Positions 51,242 to 59,892 of a DNA stretch of 64,000 nt are shown piece after piece. Origin of the DNA: JBAXTE01 sp964653595. GTDB lineage: Bacteria > Bacteroidota > Bacteroidia > Bacteroidales > WCHB1-69. The notes below the pieces were generated by a model, which was not told the DNA's origin, made no database searches, and was given only the letters and a program-made list of their open reading frames with translations. The stretch spans positions 1 to 64,000 of the forward strand of contig CAZZHH010000008.1 in the NCBI GenBank assembly GCA_964653595.1, read 5' to 3'. Position 1 is the stretch's first letter. Every line of letters begins with the position of its first letter. Position numbers and translations under genes: made by a program.

Positions 51242-52534
51242 ATGAATCCTATCATAAATATTCAAATGCAAGACTCATCCATGTCCTTAAAACATGCTGC
51301 AAAAGTGTTTTTTGAAGATGTTTGTGGCTTTTCATTGGTTATTGTAAAGGATTTTTCAGAGGTAAATGTTGGGGTTAATATCGAGTATTCTTCGGCTAAT
51401 TATGAAAAGGTATTATTTCTACAAAAAGTAGATATAGAAGAGTATAAGTCCGTTGTCGATGTGGATGTAAATGGTGCTATTTTTCCATGTCGATCTTCCA
51501 GTAAATCGTTCATGCCCTTTGATCCAATAGCTTTAACATGGTTTTTGATGTTGATGCCTCAAGAGCAATACCAACAATGCGACTTCGATATACATCATAG
51601 ACCCGTAAGTGAATCATTATGGTTAGTTAAAAATAAGTTTCACCAACTGCCTTTGATAGATATTGCTGCAAAAATGTTTTTAGAAGCAATGGTGGCAAAG
51701 TATCCTCACCTGGATATTCCTGCTAAAATTCCGACTTTTACTCCCACTTTTGATATTGACATTGCTTTTGCTCATCAATCCAAATCCATTTTAATACATC
51801 TTTTAAGTACTATGTCGTTGATGTTGAAAATGGATGTTAAAACCATACATAAAAGAGTAAAAGTCCTTCTTCATAAAGAGCCTGACCCTTACGATGTGTT
51901 TGATGAAATTCTCGAATTGCTAGATCAGCATAACTTGAAGGGAGTTTTTTTTGCAATGACTGCAGATAGAGGAAAATATGATCGAAATAACTTCTACAAA
52001 GCGGCAAACTATAGAAAATTATTAAAACGGTTATCTGAAAAACATGAGATTGGTTTACATCCTAGTTATCATTCTGCTACACACTCTGATTTAGTTTCTT
52101 ATGAGAAGAAAAGATTAGAAAATATAGTAGATAAAAATGTGACTCATGTTCGTCAGCATTTCTTAAGACAGTTTTTGCCCCAATATTGGAATGCGATAGT
52201 AGAATGTGGTTTTGAACATGATTATAGCATCGGTTTTGCAAAGCATTTGGGGTATAAAGTGGGTACGTGTGTCCCGTTTCAAGCATTTGATTTAAACTCA
52301 GATAAAATTCTTCCGTTAACATTGCACCCTTTTGTTATAATGGATACAGCCATGTCTAGGTATCAAATGCTAAATGAAGAAGAAATTCTGAATGAAACAA
52401 AAATAATAAAAACTCATTCGCATTTATACAACACATCTGTTTCTGGAGTATGGCACAACTATGCAATGCCCAGAAACAGTGAAAAATTAGCATTGTTTAA
52501 AAAACAAATTCCCATTTTAAGTACATATGATTAA
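51242..52534 (+). CDS. Polysaccharide deacetylase-family protein with DUF7033-like N terminus
   Basis: The protein has 430 residues and no signal peptide. A ~160-residue N-terminal region ends at a long loop. The NodB-like domain carries TFDIDIAF (metal Asp pair, ~170), then FFAMTADRG and GLHPSYHS (HxxxH, ~270) and RQHFLRQF. These residues fit an active metal-dependent N- or O-deacetylase. Being cytoplasmic it would act on a lipid-linked or nucleotide sugar before export. It overlaps the FemAB-like gene by 8 bases. Confidence 0.82.
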   Translation: MNPIINIQMQDSSMSLKHAAKVFFEDVCGFSLVIVKDFSEVNVGVNIEYSSANYEKVLFLQKVDIEEYKSVVDVDVNGAIFPCRSSSKSFMPFDPIALTWFLMLMPQEQYQQCDFDIHHRPVSESLWLVKNKFHQLPLIDIAAKMFLEAMVAKYPHLDIPAKIPTFTPTFDIDIAFAHQSKSILIHLLSTMSLMLKMDVKTIHKRVKVLLHKEPDPYDVFDEILELLDQHNLKGVFFAMTADRGKYDRNNFYKAANYRKLLKRLSEKHEIGLHPSYHSATHSDLVSYEKKRLENIVDKNVTHVRQHFLRQFLPQYWNAIVECGFEHDYSIGFAKHLGYKVGTCVPFQAFDLNSDKILPLTLHPFVIMDTAMSRYQMLNEEEILNETKIIKTHSHLYNTSVSGVWHNYAMPRNSEKLALFKKQIPILSTYD

Positions 52535-53450
52535 GTATTGTAAACATAAAGATATTGATTTCAAAAAATGGGATGATTGTATTTCTAATTCAAGAAATGC
52601 TTCCTTTTTTCCATTGTCAGACGTGTTGAATATCACTTCTCCAAATTGGGACTGTCTGATTTATGGCGATTATGAAGCCGTTTTTCCTTTGCCATGGAGA
52701 AAAAAAATAGGCCTTTTCTATGTGTATCCTCCTTTTTTTTCGACTCAATTAGGTCTGTTTTCAAAAAAGGAGATGGATATAATTCCTTTTTTACAAGCAA
52801 TTCCATCTTCTTTTAAGTACATAGAAATAAAATCAAATACGGATGTTGTAACTCCTTCCGAAAATTTTGTAATGAAGAAGAATAGAACCTACTACTTAAG
52901 TTTACAAAGTAGGTATGAAGAGCTTTTTTCCAGATTTTCAAAAAATCATAAACAAAATATTCACAAGTCGGAGAAAAGTAATTTATCCATCCAAAAAGAG
53001 GGAGTAGAAGTAGATGATATTATTGCTCTTTTTATAGAAAATAAAGGTTCAATTTCATCTTTTAATAAAAAAGATTATGCTGTATTATCCGATTTGATGA
53101 AACATCTGATAAATAAACGACAGGCGGAAGTTTGGTCTGTTTTTGATGAGAATGGGAAGTTGTGTGCAGGTGGATTTTTTGTTTTTTACTTTGAAAAAGT
53201 TCATTTCTTATTTTCCGGAAGCAATTCTATTTCTAAAGAACGGAGAGCAATGTTCTTTTTGTTTGCACAATTTTTAAAAGCAAATGCAGGATCAAATTTA
53301 GTATTTGATTTTGGAGGTTCCAACGATGATAATTTGGCTAGATTCTACGGAGGTTTTGGTTCTAATGAACATTTTTATGATACGATTTGTGTCAACAGGC
53401 TTCCAATCTTTTACAAATGGCTTGCAAACTTGAAAAAAAAAATAGGTTAA
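52527..53450 (+). CDS. FemAB/GNAT-like acyltransferase
   Basis: The protein has 307 residues. The middle and C-terminal part fit the FemAB/GNAT_6 pattern: YLSLQSRYEELFSRFSKNHKQNIHKSEKS (~123-151), GGFFVFYFEKVHFLFSGSN and LVFDFGGSND. These enzymes transfer an aminoacyl or acyl group to an amine on a peptide or sugar. Here the acceptor could be the amino sugar freed by the deacetylase, with the acyl group supplied by the ACP. It is the last gene of the overlapping series before upp. The donor is unknown. Confidence 0.75.
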   Translation: MIKYCKHKDIDFKKWDDCISNSRNASFFPLSDVLNITSPNWDCLIYGDYEAVFPLPWRKKIGLFYVYPPFFSTQLGLFSKKEMDIIPFLQAIPSSFKYIEIKSNTDVVTPSENFVMKKNRTYYLSLQSRYEELFSRFSKNHKQNIHKSEKSNLSIQKEGVEVDDIIALFIENKGSISSFNKKDYAVLSDLMKHLINKRQAEVWSVFDENGKLCAGGFFVFYFEKVHFLFSGSNSISKERRAMFFLFAQFLKANAGSNLVFDFGGSNDDNLARFYGGFGSNEHFYDTICVNRLPIFYKWLANLKKKIG

Positions 53451-53465
53451 TTTAGAAGAAAGTTA

Positions 53466-53473
53466 TATATTTG
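53466..53473 (+). promoter_or_regulatory. -7 box of upp
   Basis: TATATTTG fits TAnnTTTG, 16 bases before the ATG at 53490. Confidence 0.6.
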
Positions 53474-53489
53474 AAAAAAATAAGATGGT

Positions 53490-54149
53490 ATGATACATAA
53501 TTTAGGCTTAAACAATTCAGTCATCAATCAGTTTGTCGCTGAAATTAGGGATGTACATATTCAAAAAGATTCCATGCGATTTAGAAACAACATGATTCGT
53601 CTTGGGGAAATTTTTGCATATGAGATAAGTAAAATGCTTGAATATTCGGATGAAAATGTAGTTACTTCGTTAGGAGTGGCAAAAATGTCTACCATTCTTC
53701 AACAGCCAGTTTTAGCAACCATTCTAAGAGCGGGATTGCCTTTGCATCAAGGTCTGTTGAATTTTTTCGATCATGCAGATAATGCATTTATTTCTGCTTA
53801 TCGTAGGCATTACAACGATGGGTCTTTTGAGATTAAAATTGATTATTTATCGAGCCCTTCTCTCGAAAATAGGGTTCTGATTCTTGCAGATCCGATGTTG
53901 GCAACCGGACAGTCGATGGTGTTAACGTATAAAGAAATTGTTGCAGCACATGGTAAGCCCAAACATACTCATATTGTAAGTGCTATTGCTAGTGTTGAAG
54001 GAGTTGAGTATTTAAAAAGATTTATGCCACTAGGAGAGTTTACTTTTTGGACTGCTGCAATCGATGAAGAACTTACGGCTCAATCATATATTGTGCCTGG
54101 CTTAGGAGATGCTGGGGATTTAGCGTATGGATCAAAATCCAATGATTGA
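53490..54149 (+). CDS. upp: Uracil phosphoribosyltransferase
   Basis: The protein has 219 residues. PRPP-binding loop ILADPMLATGQSM (~131-143), ATILRAGLPLHQG (~73-85) and a C-terminal IVPGLGDAGDLAYG, the uracil-binding end, are visible. It makes UMP from uracil and PRPP in pyrimidine salvage. It is slightly longer than the E. coli enzyme. It is a single gene with its own -7 box; the cluster above ends 39 bases before it. Confidence 0.95.
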   Translation: MIHNLGLNNSVINQFVAEIRDVHIQKDSMRFRNNMIRLGEIFAYEISKMLEYSDENVVTSLGVAKMSTILQQPVLATILRAGLPLHQGLLNFFDHADNAFISAYRRHYNDGSFEIKIDYLSSPSLENRVLILADPMLATGQSMVLTYKEIVAAHGKPKHTHIVSAIASVEGVEYLKRFMPLGEFTFWTAAIDEELTAQSYIVPGLGDAGDLAYGSKSND

Positions 54150-54325
54150 TAGGTAAAATTTAAGATGATACCCTCCAAAATTGTAGTTTGGTCGAAATAT
54201 TATCGATTGTTTTGATAAAACATGTATTTTTGGTTTTTTAATGTCTTATTGTTTTAAATAAAAACATTCTTGCACATTGAATCCAAAATTTAAAGATAAT
54301 ATTTGGATTTCAAAAATAATGAAAA

Positions 54326-55564
54326 ATGAAAATTATCAACACAGAGAATATTCTCATAGCTATCCATTCGATTAAAAGTCATCGAACACGAACGGTATTA
54401 ACCATATCTATTATCGCATTTGGGATTATGGCTTTAGTGGGTATCCTCACTGCTACAGACGCATTAGAAGCGTCTATCAATAAAAATTTCTCACGTATGG
54501 GTGCAAATACCTTTACGATCTCTTCACGTCAATTTGGAGGTGAAGGAAATAAAAGAAGAGGTAGAGGAGCCGAAAATGTCAACATTACATACAACGAAGC
54601 CCAATTGTTTAAAAATCAATTTGATTTTCCAGCACTTATTTCACTTAGTTTTCGTCAATCTCAAATATCTACTCTGAAATATATGTCTGAGAAAACAAAT
54701 CCGAATATATCCGTTTTTGGGATCGATGAAAATTATATTGCTACTTCTGGGAATAGTATAGCAAAAGGGCGTTCATTTACTGCAGATGAGTCTCAAAGAG
54801 GAACATATATTACAATTTTAGGTCAAAAGGTTGCCGAGGAGTTGTTTAAAAATTCGGATCCTATAGATAAAGAGATATTAGTTGGGAGTGTTCGCTATCG
54901 GGTTATTGGTGTGTTAGATTCAAAAGGTTCAAGTTTCGGTTTTAGTGGCGATAGAAACTGTTATATCCCAATCAATAATGCGAGAACAGCGTTTTCAACG
55001 GGAGATAAATCCATCTCTATCAATGTGATGAATGCCTCATCAAAGCCTATTGAGGAGGTGGTATCTGAAGCGCAGGGAGTTTTCCGTTCGATTAGAAAAT
55101 TGAGAACTACCGATGATGATAATTTTGCAATCGAAAAAAGTGACAATTTAACGAGCAACCTCAACGATCAACTAAAATATGTTACTATGGCTACCACGCT
55201 TATCGGATTAATCACTTTATTAGGTGCTGCAATAGGCTTGATGAACATTATGCTTGTTTCTGTAACCGAACGTACCAGAGAAATTGGAACCCGAAAAGCC
55301 ATCGGTGCCAAAAAAACTGAAATTAAGTATCAATTTCTCACAGAGTCCATCGTGATTGGTCAGTTGGGTGGCTTTGTAGGCATATTTTTAGGGATAGCAA
55401 TCGGGAATATTGTATCCTTGGTAATTGGATCTACTTTTATCATACCCTGGTTGTGGATATTCTTAGGAGTGATACTTTGTTTTATCGTGGGTGTTTTATC
55501 AGGCTATATTCCTGCAAACAAAGCAGCAAATCTGGATCCTATTGAAGCATTACGATACGAATAA
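54326..55564 (+). CDS. MacB-like ABC transporter permease
   Basis: The protein has 412 residues. An N-terminal helix (~20-42), a ~230-residue periplasmic MacB_PCD domain (INKNFSRMGANTFTIS ... FGFSGDRNCYIPINNAR) and a three-helix FtsX domain (~285-412) are visible, the last carrying SVTERTREIGTRKAIGAKK and the terminal NLDPIEALRYE. No ATPase or periplasmic adaptor gene is adjacent on either side, which is unusual; the partner may be elsewhere. It likely moves lipoproteins, peptides or signals rather than small molecules. It is convergent with the lipocalin gene, 2 bases apart. Confidence 0.87.
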   Translation: MKIINTENILIAIHSIKSHRTRTVLTISIIAFGIMALVGILTATDALEASINKNFSRMGANTFTISSRQFGGEGNKRRGRGAENVNITYNEAQLFKNQFDFPALISLSFRQSQISTLKYMSEKTNPNISVFGIDENYIATSGNSIAKGRSFTADESQRGTYITILGQKVAEELFKNSDPIDKEILVGSVRYRVIGVLDSKGSSFGFSGDRNCYIPINNARTAFSTGDKSISINVMNASSKPIEEVVSEAQGVFRSIRKLRTTDDDNFAIEKSDNLTSNLNDQLKYVTMATTLIGLITLLGAAIGLMNIMLVSVTERTREIGTRKAIGAKKTEIKYQFLTESIVIGQLGGFVGIFLGIAIGNIVSLVIGSTFIIPWLWIFLGVILCFIVGVLSGYIPANKAANLDPIEALRYE

Positions 55565-55566
55565 TA

Positions 55567-56082
55567 CTAATCGTGTATTGTCTTTTTTAGCTTTTGTGGA
55601 TCTAATCCTTTGAGTTTTATCAATTCAATAATTTTGTGATACGTGTTTTCGTCCATCGTTTTAGTGCGACTCAATATCCACAAATATTTTCTATTTGGAG
55701 CAGAGACTACAGCCCAAGAATAATCATCCGCTAAGCCAATAATCCAGTAGTCGCCTTTAAATGGCCAGAAAAATTGTACTTTTAACTGAGTGTTGTTTGT
55801 GTTTTTAACTACAAAGGCTTTCCCCTTGATTCCTGCTTTTTTGCCGTTTACAGAGTCTTTCAGGCAACTGTTTTCTACAACTACAACCCCCTTATTGTTA
55901 ATAGAATATTCTGCAGTAGTACAATAACAGTTTTTTTGAAAGGTAGTTGGATAAGAAGCTATTTCGTACCACAATCCTGAGTACTTTTTAATATCTACTT
56001 CGCCAACAGTTGTAAGCGTTGTGCTGGTTTTACAGCTTTGAAAAAATGTAAATAGTCCCATGATAAATATAATTTTTTTCAT
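55567..56082 (-). CDS. Lipocalin-family lipoprotein (Blc-like)
   Basis: The protein has 171 residues from the ATG at 56082. The lipobox FFQSC puts the lipid Cys at ~17. Lipocalin marks are YSGLWYEIASYPTTFQK (GxW motif, ~34-50), GDYWIIGLADDYSWAVV and LWILSRTKTM (~140). It is an outer-membrane-associated lipoprotein that binds fatty acids or lysophospholipids. A TTG-initiated extension to 56106 would disrupt the lipoprotein signal and is rejected. Confidence 0.9.
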   Translation of the reverse strand: MKKIIFIMGLFTFFQSCKTSTTLTTVGEVDIKKYSGLWYEIASYPTTFQKNCYCTTAEYSINNKGVVVVENSCLKDSVNGKKAGIKGKAFVVKNTNNTQLKVQFFWPFKGDYWIIGLADDYSWAVVSAPNRKYLWILSRTKTMDENTYHKIIELIKLKGLDPQKLKKTIHD

Positions 56083-56251
56083 CTTTTTTAATTTAAATCT
56101 AAACAATAGTTGACGGAAATAGTTCGACCCCGAGTGAATAATTGAAAAATGTCCATTACTCCCTATTACATTGTTGATAAGGTTTGCTTAAACTGTTGAA
56201 AACTCCATGATTTTTTCTTGAATTGGGTGAAAAAGGTATTTATTTTTTTCG

Positions 56252-56259
56252 TATCTTTG
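56252..56259 (+). promoter_or_regulatory. -7 box of gyrB
   Basis: TATCTTTG fits TAnnTTTG, 32 bases before the ATG at 56292. Confidence 0.6.
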
Positions 56260-56291
56260 TAAATAAAAAGATATTTTATATATAGTTGATT

Positions 56292-58256
56292 ATGAATAAT
56301 TTAGAAAAAACAATTGAAGCGCAAGGGAGTTACACAGCTGACAACATTACGGTATTAGAGGGATTAGAAGCGGTTCGTTTGCGACCTTCAATGTATATTG
56401 GAGATACTAGTTTCAGAGGATTGCATCATTTGGTGTATGAGGTCGTTGATAATTCTATTGATGAAGCATTAGCAGGATATTGTAAAAACATCCATGTAAC
56501 TATTCACTGCGATAATTCAATTACTGTAATTGATGATGGACGAGGAATCCCCACCGACCTTCATGAGAAAGAAAATCGGTCTGCATTGGAAGTGGTTTTA
56601 ACCGTTTTGCACGCTGGGGGAAAATTTGATAAAGGTTCCTATAAAGTTTCGGGCGGATTGCATGGTGTTGGTGTTTCATGCGTGAATGCATTATCCGAGG
56701 ATTTGAAAGTGGAGATATTTCGACAAGGGAAGCATTTTATGCAAGAATATAAAATTGGGGTTCCTCAATATCCTGTTAAAGTAGTTGGAGAAACTTCTGT
56801 ATCGGGCACTAAGGTTCATTTCAAACCCGATTCTTCCATTTTTTCTGTAACTACTTATGATTTCAATACTTTATCTGCCCGTTTGAGGGAATTAGCATTT
56901 TTGAATCGCAAAATTCGCTTAACCCTAACCGACGAAAGAGAGATAGATGAGAACGGAAACGCAATGTTTGAAGAGTATTATTCTGAGTTAGGATTAGTCG
57001 ATTTTATTGGATATTTGGATGGGAATAGGGAGAAATTGATGCCTACTCCAATATATATGGAAGGGGAAAGAAATGGTATCCCTATGGAGATTGCCATGCA
57101 GTATAATACCTCATTTTCAGAGAACATTCATGCATATGTGAATAATATCAACACCCATGAAGGAGGAACTCACCTTGCTGGTTACCGTAGAGGTCTCACT
57201 AGGACATTAAAAGCTTATGCAGAAAAGTCGGGGATGTTAGCAAAGTTAAAATTTGATATTAGTGGGGATGATTTTAGAGAAGGGTTAACCACTATTATTT
57301 CGGTTAAAGTTCAAGAGCCTCAATTTGAAGGACAAACCAAAACAAAATTGGGAAATAATGAAGTAATGGGAGTAGTGGATTCATTAACAAGTGAAATGCT
57401 TTCTAACTACTTAGAAGAAAATCCTAAAGAGGCAAGAACAATCGTTAATAAAGTGATTTTAGCTGCCACTGCTCGTCATGCTGCTCGTAAAGCTCGCGAA
57501 ATGGTACAACGAAAAAATGTACTATCTTCCACTGGCCTTCCAGGAAAATTATCCGATTGCTCAGAACGAAACCCCGAAGTGTGTGAAATATATCTCGTAG
57601 AGGGTGATTCAGCGGGAGGTACAGCAAAACGAGGGAGAGATAGACGATTTCAAGCAATTCTTCCACTCAGAGGAAAGATATTGAATGTTGAAAAAGCAAT
57701 GCAACACAGGGTCTTTGAAAGTGAAGAGATAAAAAATATGTATACTGCCCTAGGTATTCAAATAGGAACCGAGGAAGATAGTAAAGCGTTGAATTTAGAT
57801 AAATTGAGATATCATAAGGTGATTATCATGACCGATGCCGACGTTGATGGTAGCCACATCGACACCTTGATATTAACATTCTTTTTTAGGTACATGCGTG
57901 AAATGATTGAATTCGGTTATATTTATCTAGCTACACCTCCTCTTTATCTCGTAAAAAAAGGGAAAGAGGAGCGGTATTGTTGGACAGAAGAAGAGCGCAA
58001 AGAGGCGGTTGCATCAATGGCTGTAAATGGAAACGAATCAAATGTTCATATCCAACGATACAAAGGTCTGGGAGAGATGAACGCAGAACAACTTTGGGAC
58101 ACAACCATGAACCCAGATACACGTATATTACGTCAAATTACGATTGATAATGCTACCGAAGCAGACCGAGTTTTCTCGATGTTGATGGGTGACGAAGTAC
58201 CACCTCGTAGAGAGTTTATTGAAAGAAATGCAAAATATGCTAACATAGATTTGTAA
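56292..58256 (+). CDS. gyrB: DNA gyrase subunit B
   Basis: The protein has 654 residues. GHKL ATPase motifs are VVDNSIDEALAGYC, VIDDGRGIPTD and KVSGGLHGVGVS (~100-135). The transducer domain follows. The TOPRIM part has LVEGDSAGGTAKRGRDRRFQ (~435), IIMTDADVDGSHI (~515) and the C-terminal QRYKGLGEMNAEQLW. With GyrA from elsewhere it introduces negative supercoils. A TTG two codons upstream is possible but unlikely. A strong terminator follows. Confidence 0.97.
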   Translation: MNNLEKTIEAQGSYTADNITVLEGLEAVRLRPSMYIGDTSFRGLHHLVYEVVDNSIDEALAGYCKNIHVTIHCDNSITVIDDGRGIPTDLHEKENRSALEVVLTVLHAGGKFDKGSYKVSGGLHGVGVSCVNALSEDLKVEIFRQGKHFMQEYKIGVPQYPVKVVGETSVSGTKVHFKPDSSIFSVTTYDFNTLSARLRELAFLNRKIRLTLTDEREIDENGNAMFEEYYSELGLVDFIGYLDGNREKLMPTPIYMEGERNGIPMEIAMQYNTSFSENIHAYVNNINTHEGGTHLAGYRRGLTRTLKAYAEKSGMLAKLKFDISGDDFREGLTTIISVKVQEPQFEGQTKTKLGNNEVMGVVDSLTSEMLSNYLEENPKEARTIVNKVILAATARHAARKAREMVQRKNVLSSTGLPGKLSDCSERNPEVCEIYLVEGDSAGGTAKRGRDRRFQAILPLRGKILNVEKAMQHRVFESEEIKNMYTALGIQIGTEEDSKALNLDKLRYHKVIIMTDADVDGSHIDTLILTFFFRYMREMIEFGYIYLATPPLYLVKKGKEERYCWTEEERKEAVASMAVNGNESNVHIQRYKGLGEMNAEQLWDTTMNPDTRILRQITIDNATEADRVFSMLMGDEVPPRREFIERNAKYANIDL

Positions 58257-58273
58257 AAATCGTCTAAATTCAG

Positions 58274-58312
58274 AAAAAAGGTTTTGCATGTTTCTTATGT
58301 AAAACCTTTTTT
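58274..58312 (+). terminator. Terminator of gyrB
   Basis: AAAAAAGGTTTTGCAT pairs with ATGTAAAACCTTTTTT around a 7-base loop, then T residues. Confidence 0.85.
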
Positions 58313-58359
58313 AGTTGAAAAATATAGAACCCTATGGGATTACCATCCCTAAAAAAATG

Positions 58360-58367
58360 TATCTTTG
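58360..58367 (+). promoter_or_regulatory. -7 box of the CCA-adding enzyme gene
   Basis: TATCTTTG fits TAnnTTTG. The ATG at 58376 is only 8 bases beyond it, so the transcript would be nearly leaderless. Confidence 0.6.
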
Positions 58368-58375
58368 CAAACTAT

Positions 58376-59800
58376 ATGAAAATTGACACACAAAAATATA
58401 TTTCGCATCCAATTTTTCAGATTATTAGTACTTGTGCCAATGAAATAGGAGTGGAGTGCTATGTGATAGGTGGTTATGTAAGAGATTCCATCATGGAACG
58501 ATCAACCAAGGATATTGATATAGTTGCTATTGGAAGTGGAGTTGAATTGGCAAAATATGTAGCATCTACGCTTAGGGTAGAAGTAACAATTTTTAAAAAT
58601 TTTGGAACCGCCATGTTAAAATATCATGGTGTAGAAGTTGAATTTGTAGGTGCTAGAAAAGAGTCGTATCGCACTGACTCTAGAAAACCCCTAGTGGAAG
58701 ATGGAACGCTTCAAGATGATCAGAATAGAAGAGATTTTACCATAAATGCCATGGCTATTGGTTTAGATCATAAAAACTATGGCACTCTGCTAGATCCTTT
58801 TAATGGCCTTGAAGATCTCAAAAATAAAATTATTCGCACTCCATTAAATCCAGACATTACCTTTTCGGATGATCCACTTCGAATGTTAAGAGCAATTCGT
58901 TTTTCTACCCAGTTGAGGTTTATGATTGAAGAAGAAACCTTACAAAGTATTACTCGGCAATGTGAACGTATCGGAATTATTTCTAAAGAAAGAATTGCCG
59001 AAGAGATGAATAAGATTATTTTAAGTAATATTCCTTCTCGTGGTTTTTTGTTGTTGGATAAAACGAAATTGCTACCCCTAATTTTTCCTGAATTTTCGAA
59101 CTTAAAGGGAGTGGACATGTGCGAAGGAAAAGGACATAAAGATAATTTTTATCATACCTTACAGGTGCTCGACAATATCTCTAATGGTACAGATAATCTT
59201 TGGCTTAGATGGGCTGCTGTCCTTCATGATATAGCGAAACCATTGACCAAAAAATTTGACCCAACCCATGGTTGGACATTTTATCAGCACGAATACGTAG
59301 GATCTAAGATGGTGGCTGCAATTTTTCAATCCTTAAAGTTGCCAATGAACGAAAAGATGAAGTATGTTCAAAAGTTAGTAGGTTTACATTTAAGGCCCAT
59401 CGTTCTTTCGGAAGATATTGTTACCGATTCGGCTGTTAGAAGATTGCTTTTTGATGCTGGTGAAGACATCGATGACCTAATGTTGCTATGTGAAGCAGAT
59501 ATTACCTCTAAAAACCCAGAGAAAGTAAAAAAATATATTAAGAATTTTGAAAATGTAAGACTGAAACTTAAAGAGATAGAGGAGAAAGATAAGTTGCGAA
59601 ATTGGCAACCTCCAATCTCTGGGGAGCTGATAATGGAGACTTTCAATTTGCCCCCTTCTCGATTAGTAGGAGATATTAAAAATGCCATAAGAGAAGCTAT
59701 ACTCGATGGAGAGATACATAATAACTACTCCGAAGCGTATAATTTCATGATTCGAGTAGGTAGTAGTTTAGGCTTGTCGCATCAAAATGGAAGCATGTAA
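58376..59800 (+). CDS. tRNA nucleotidyltransferase (CCA-adding enzyme) with HD domain
   Basis: The protein has 474 residues. Nucleotidyltransferase marks are VIGGYVRDSIMER (~30-42) and DIDIVAIG with the DxD (~45-49), then RRDFTINAMAIGLD (~120-133) and FSDDPLRMLRAIRFS (~160). A C-terminal HD domain follows with RWAAVLHDIAKPL (~280). Class II CCA enzymes with an HD domain add and proofread the CCA end of tRNAs. The tRNA-Pro in this window is encoded without CCA, so it needs this activity. Start chosen after the promoter box; an upstream TTG/ATG at 58334 precedes it. Confidence 0.93.
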   Translation: MKIDTQKYISHPIFQIISTCANEIGVECYVIGGYVRDSIMERSTKDIDIVAIGSGVELAKYVASTLRVEVTIFKNFGTAMLKYHGVEVEFVGARKESYRTDSRKPLVEDGTLQDDQNRRDFTINAMAIGLDHKNYGTLLDPFNGLEDLKNKIIRTPLNPDITFSDDPLRMLRAIRFSTQLRFMIEEETLQSITRQCERIGIISKERIAEEMNKIILSNIPSRGFLLLDKTKLLPLIFPEFSNLKGVDMCEGKGHKDNFYHTLQVLDNISNGTDNLWLRWAAVLHDIAKPLTKKFDPTHGWTFYQHEYVGSKMVAAIFQSLKLPMNEKMKYVQKLVGLHLRPIVLSEDIVTDSAVRRLLFDAGEDIDDLMLLCEADITSKNPEKVKKYIKNFENVRLKLKEIEEKDKLRNWQPPISGELIMETFNLPPSRLVGDIKNAIREAILDGEIHNNYSEAYNFMIRVGSSLGLSHQNGSM

Positions 59801-59833
59801 GGTATATTCCACAATTTCCTTTTTAATTACTTG

Positions 59834-59865
59834 TTTGTGAGGTTGTTTTTTTTTTCGTAAGTTTG
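59834..59865 (+). promoter_or_regulatory. Promoter of the YfcC-like transporter gene
   Basis: TTTG at 59834-59837 and TAAGTTTG at 59858-59865 with 20-base spacing is one of the best matches in the window. It excludes the TTG at 59863 as the start. Confidence 0.68.
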
Positions 59866-59892
59866 GCTTTTAATTTAAAAAAATCAATTTTT

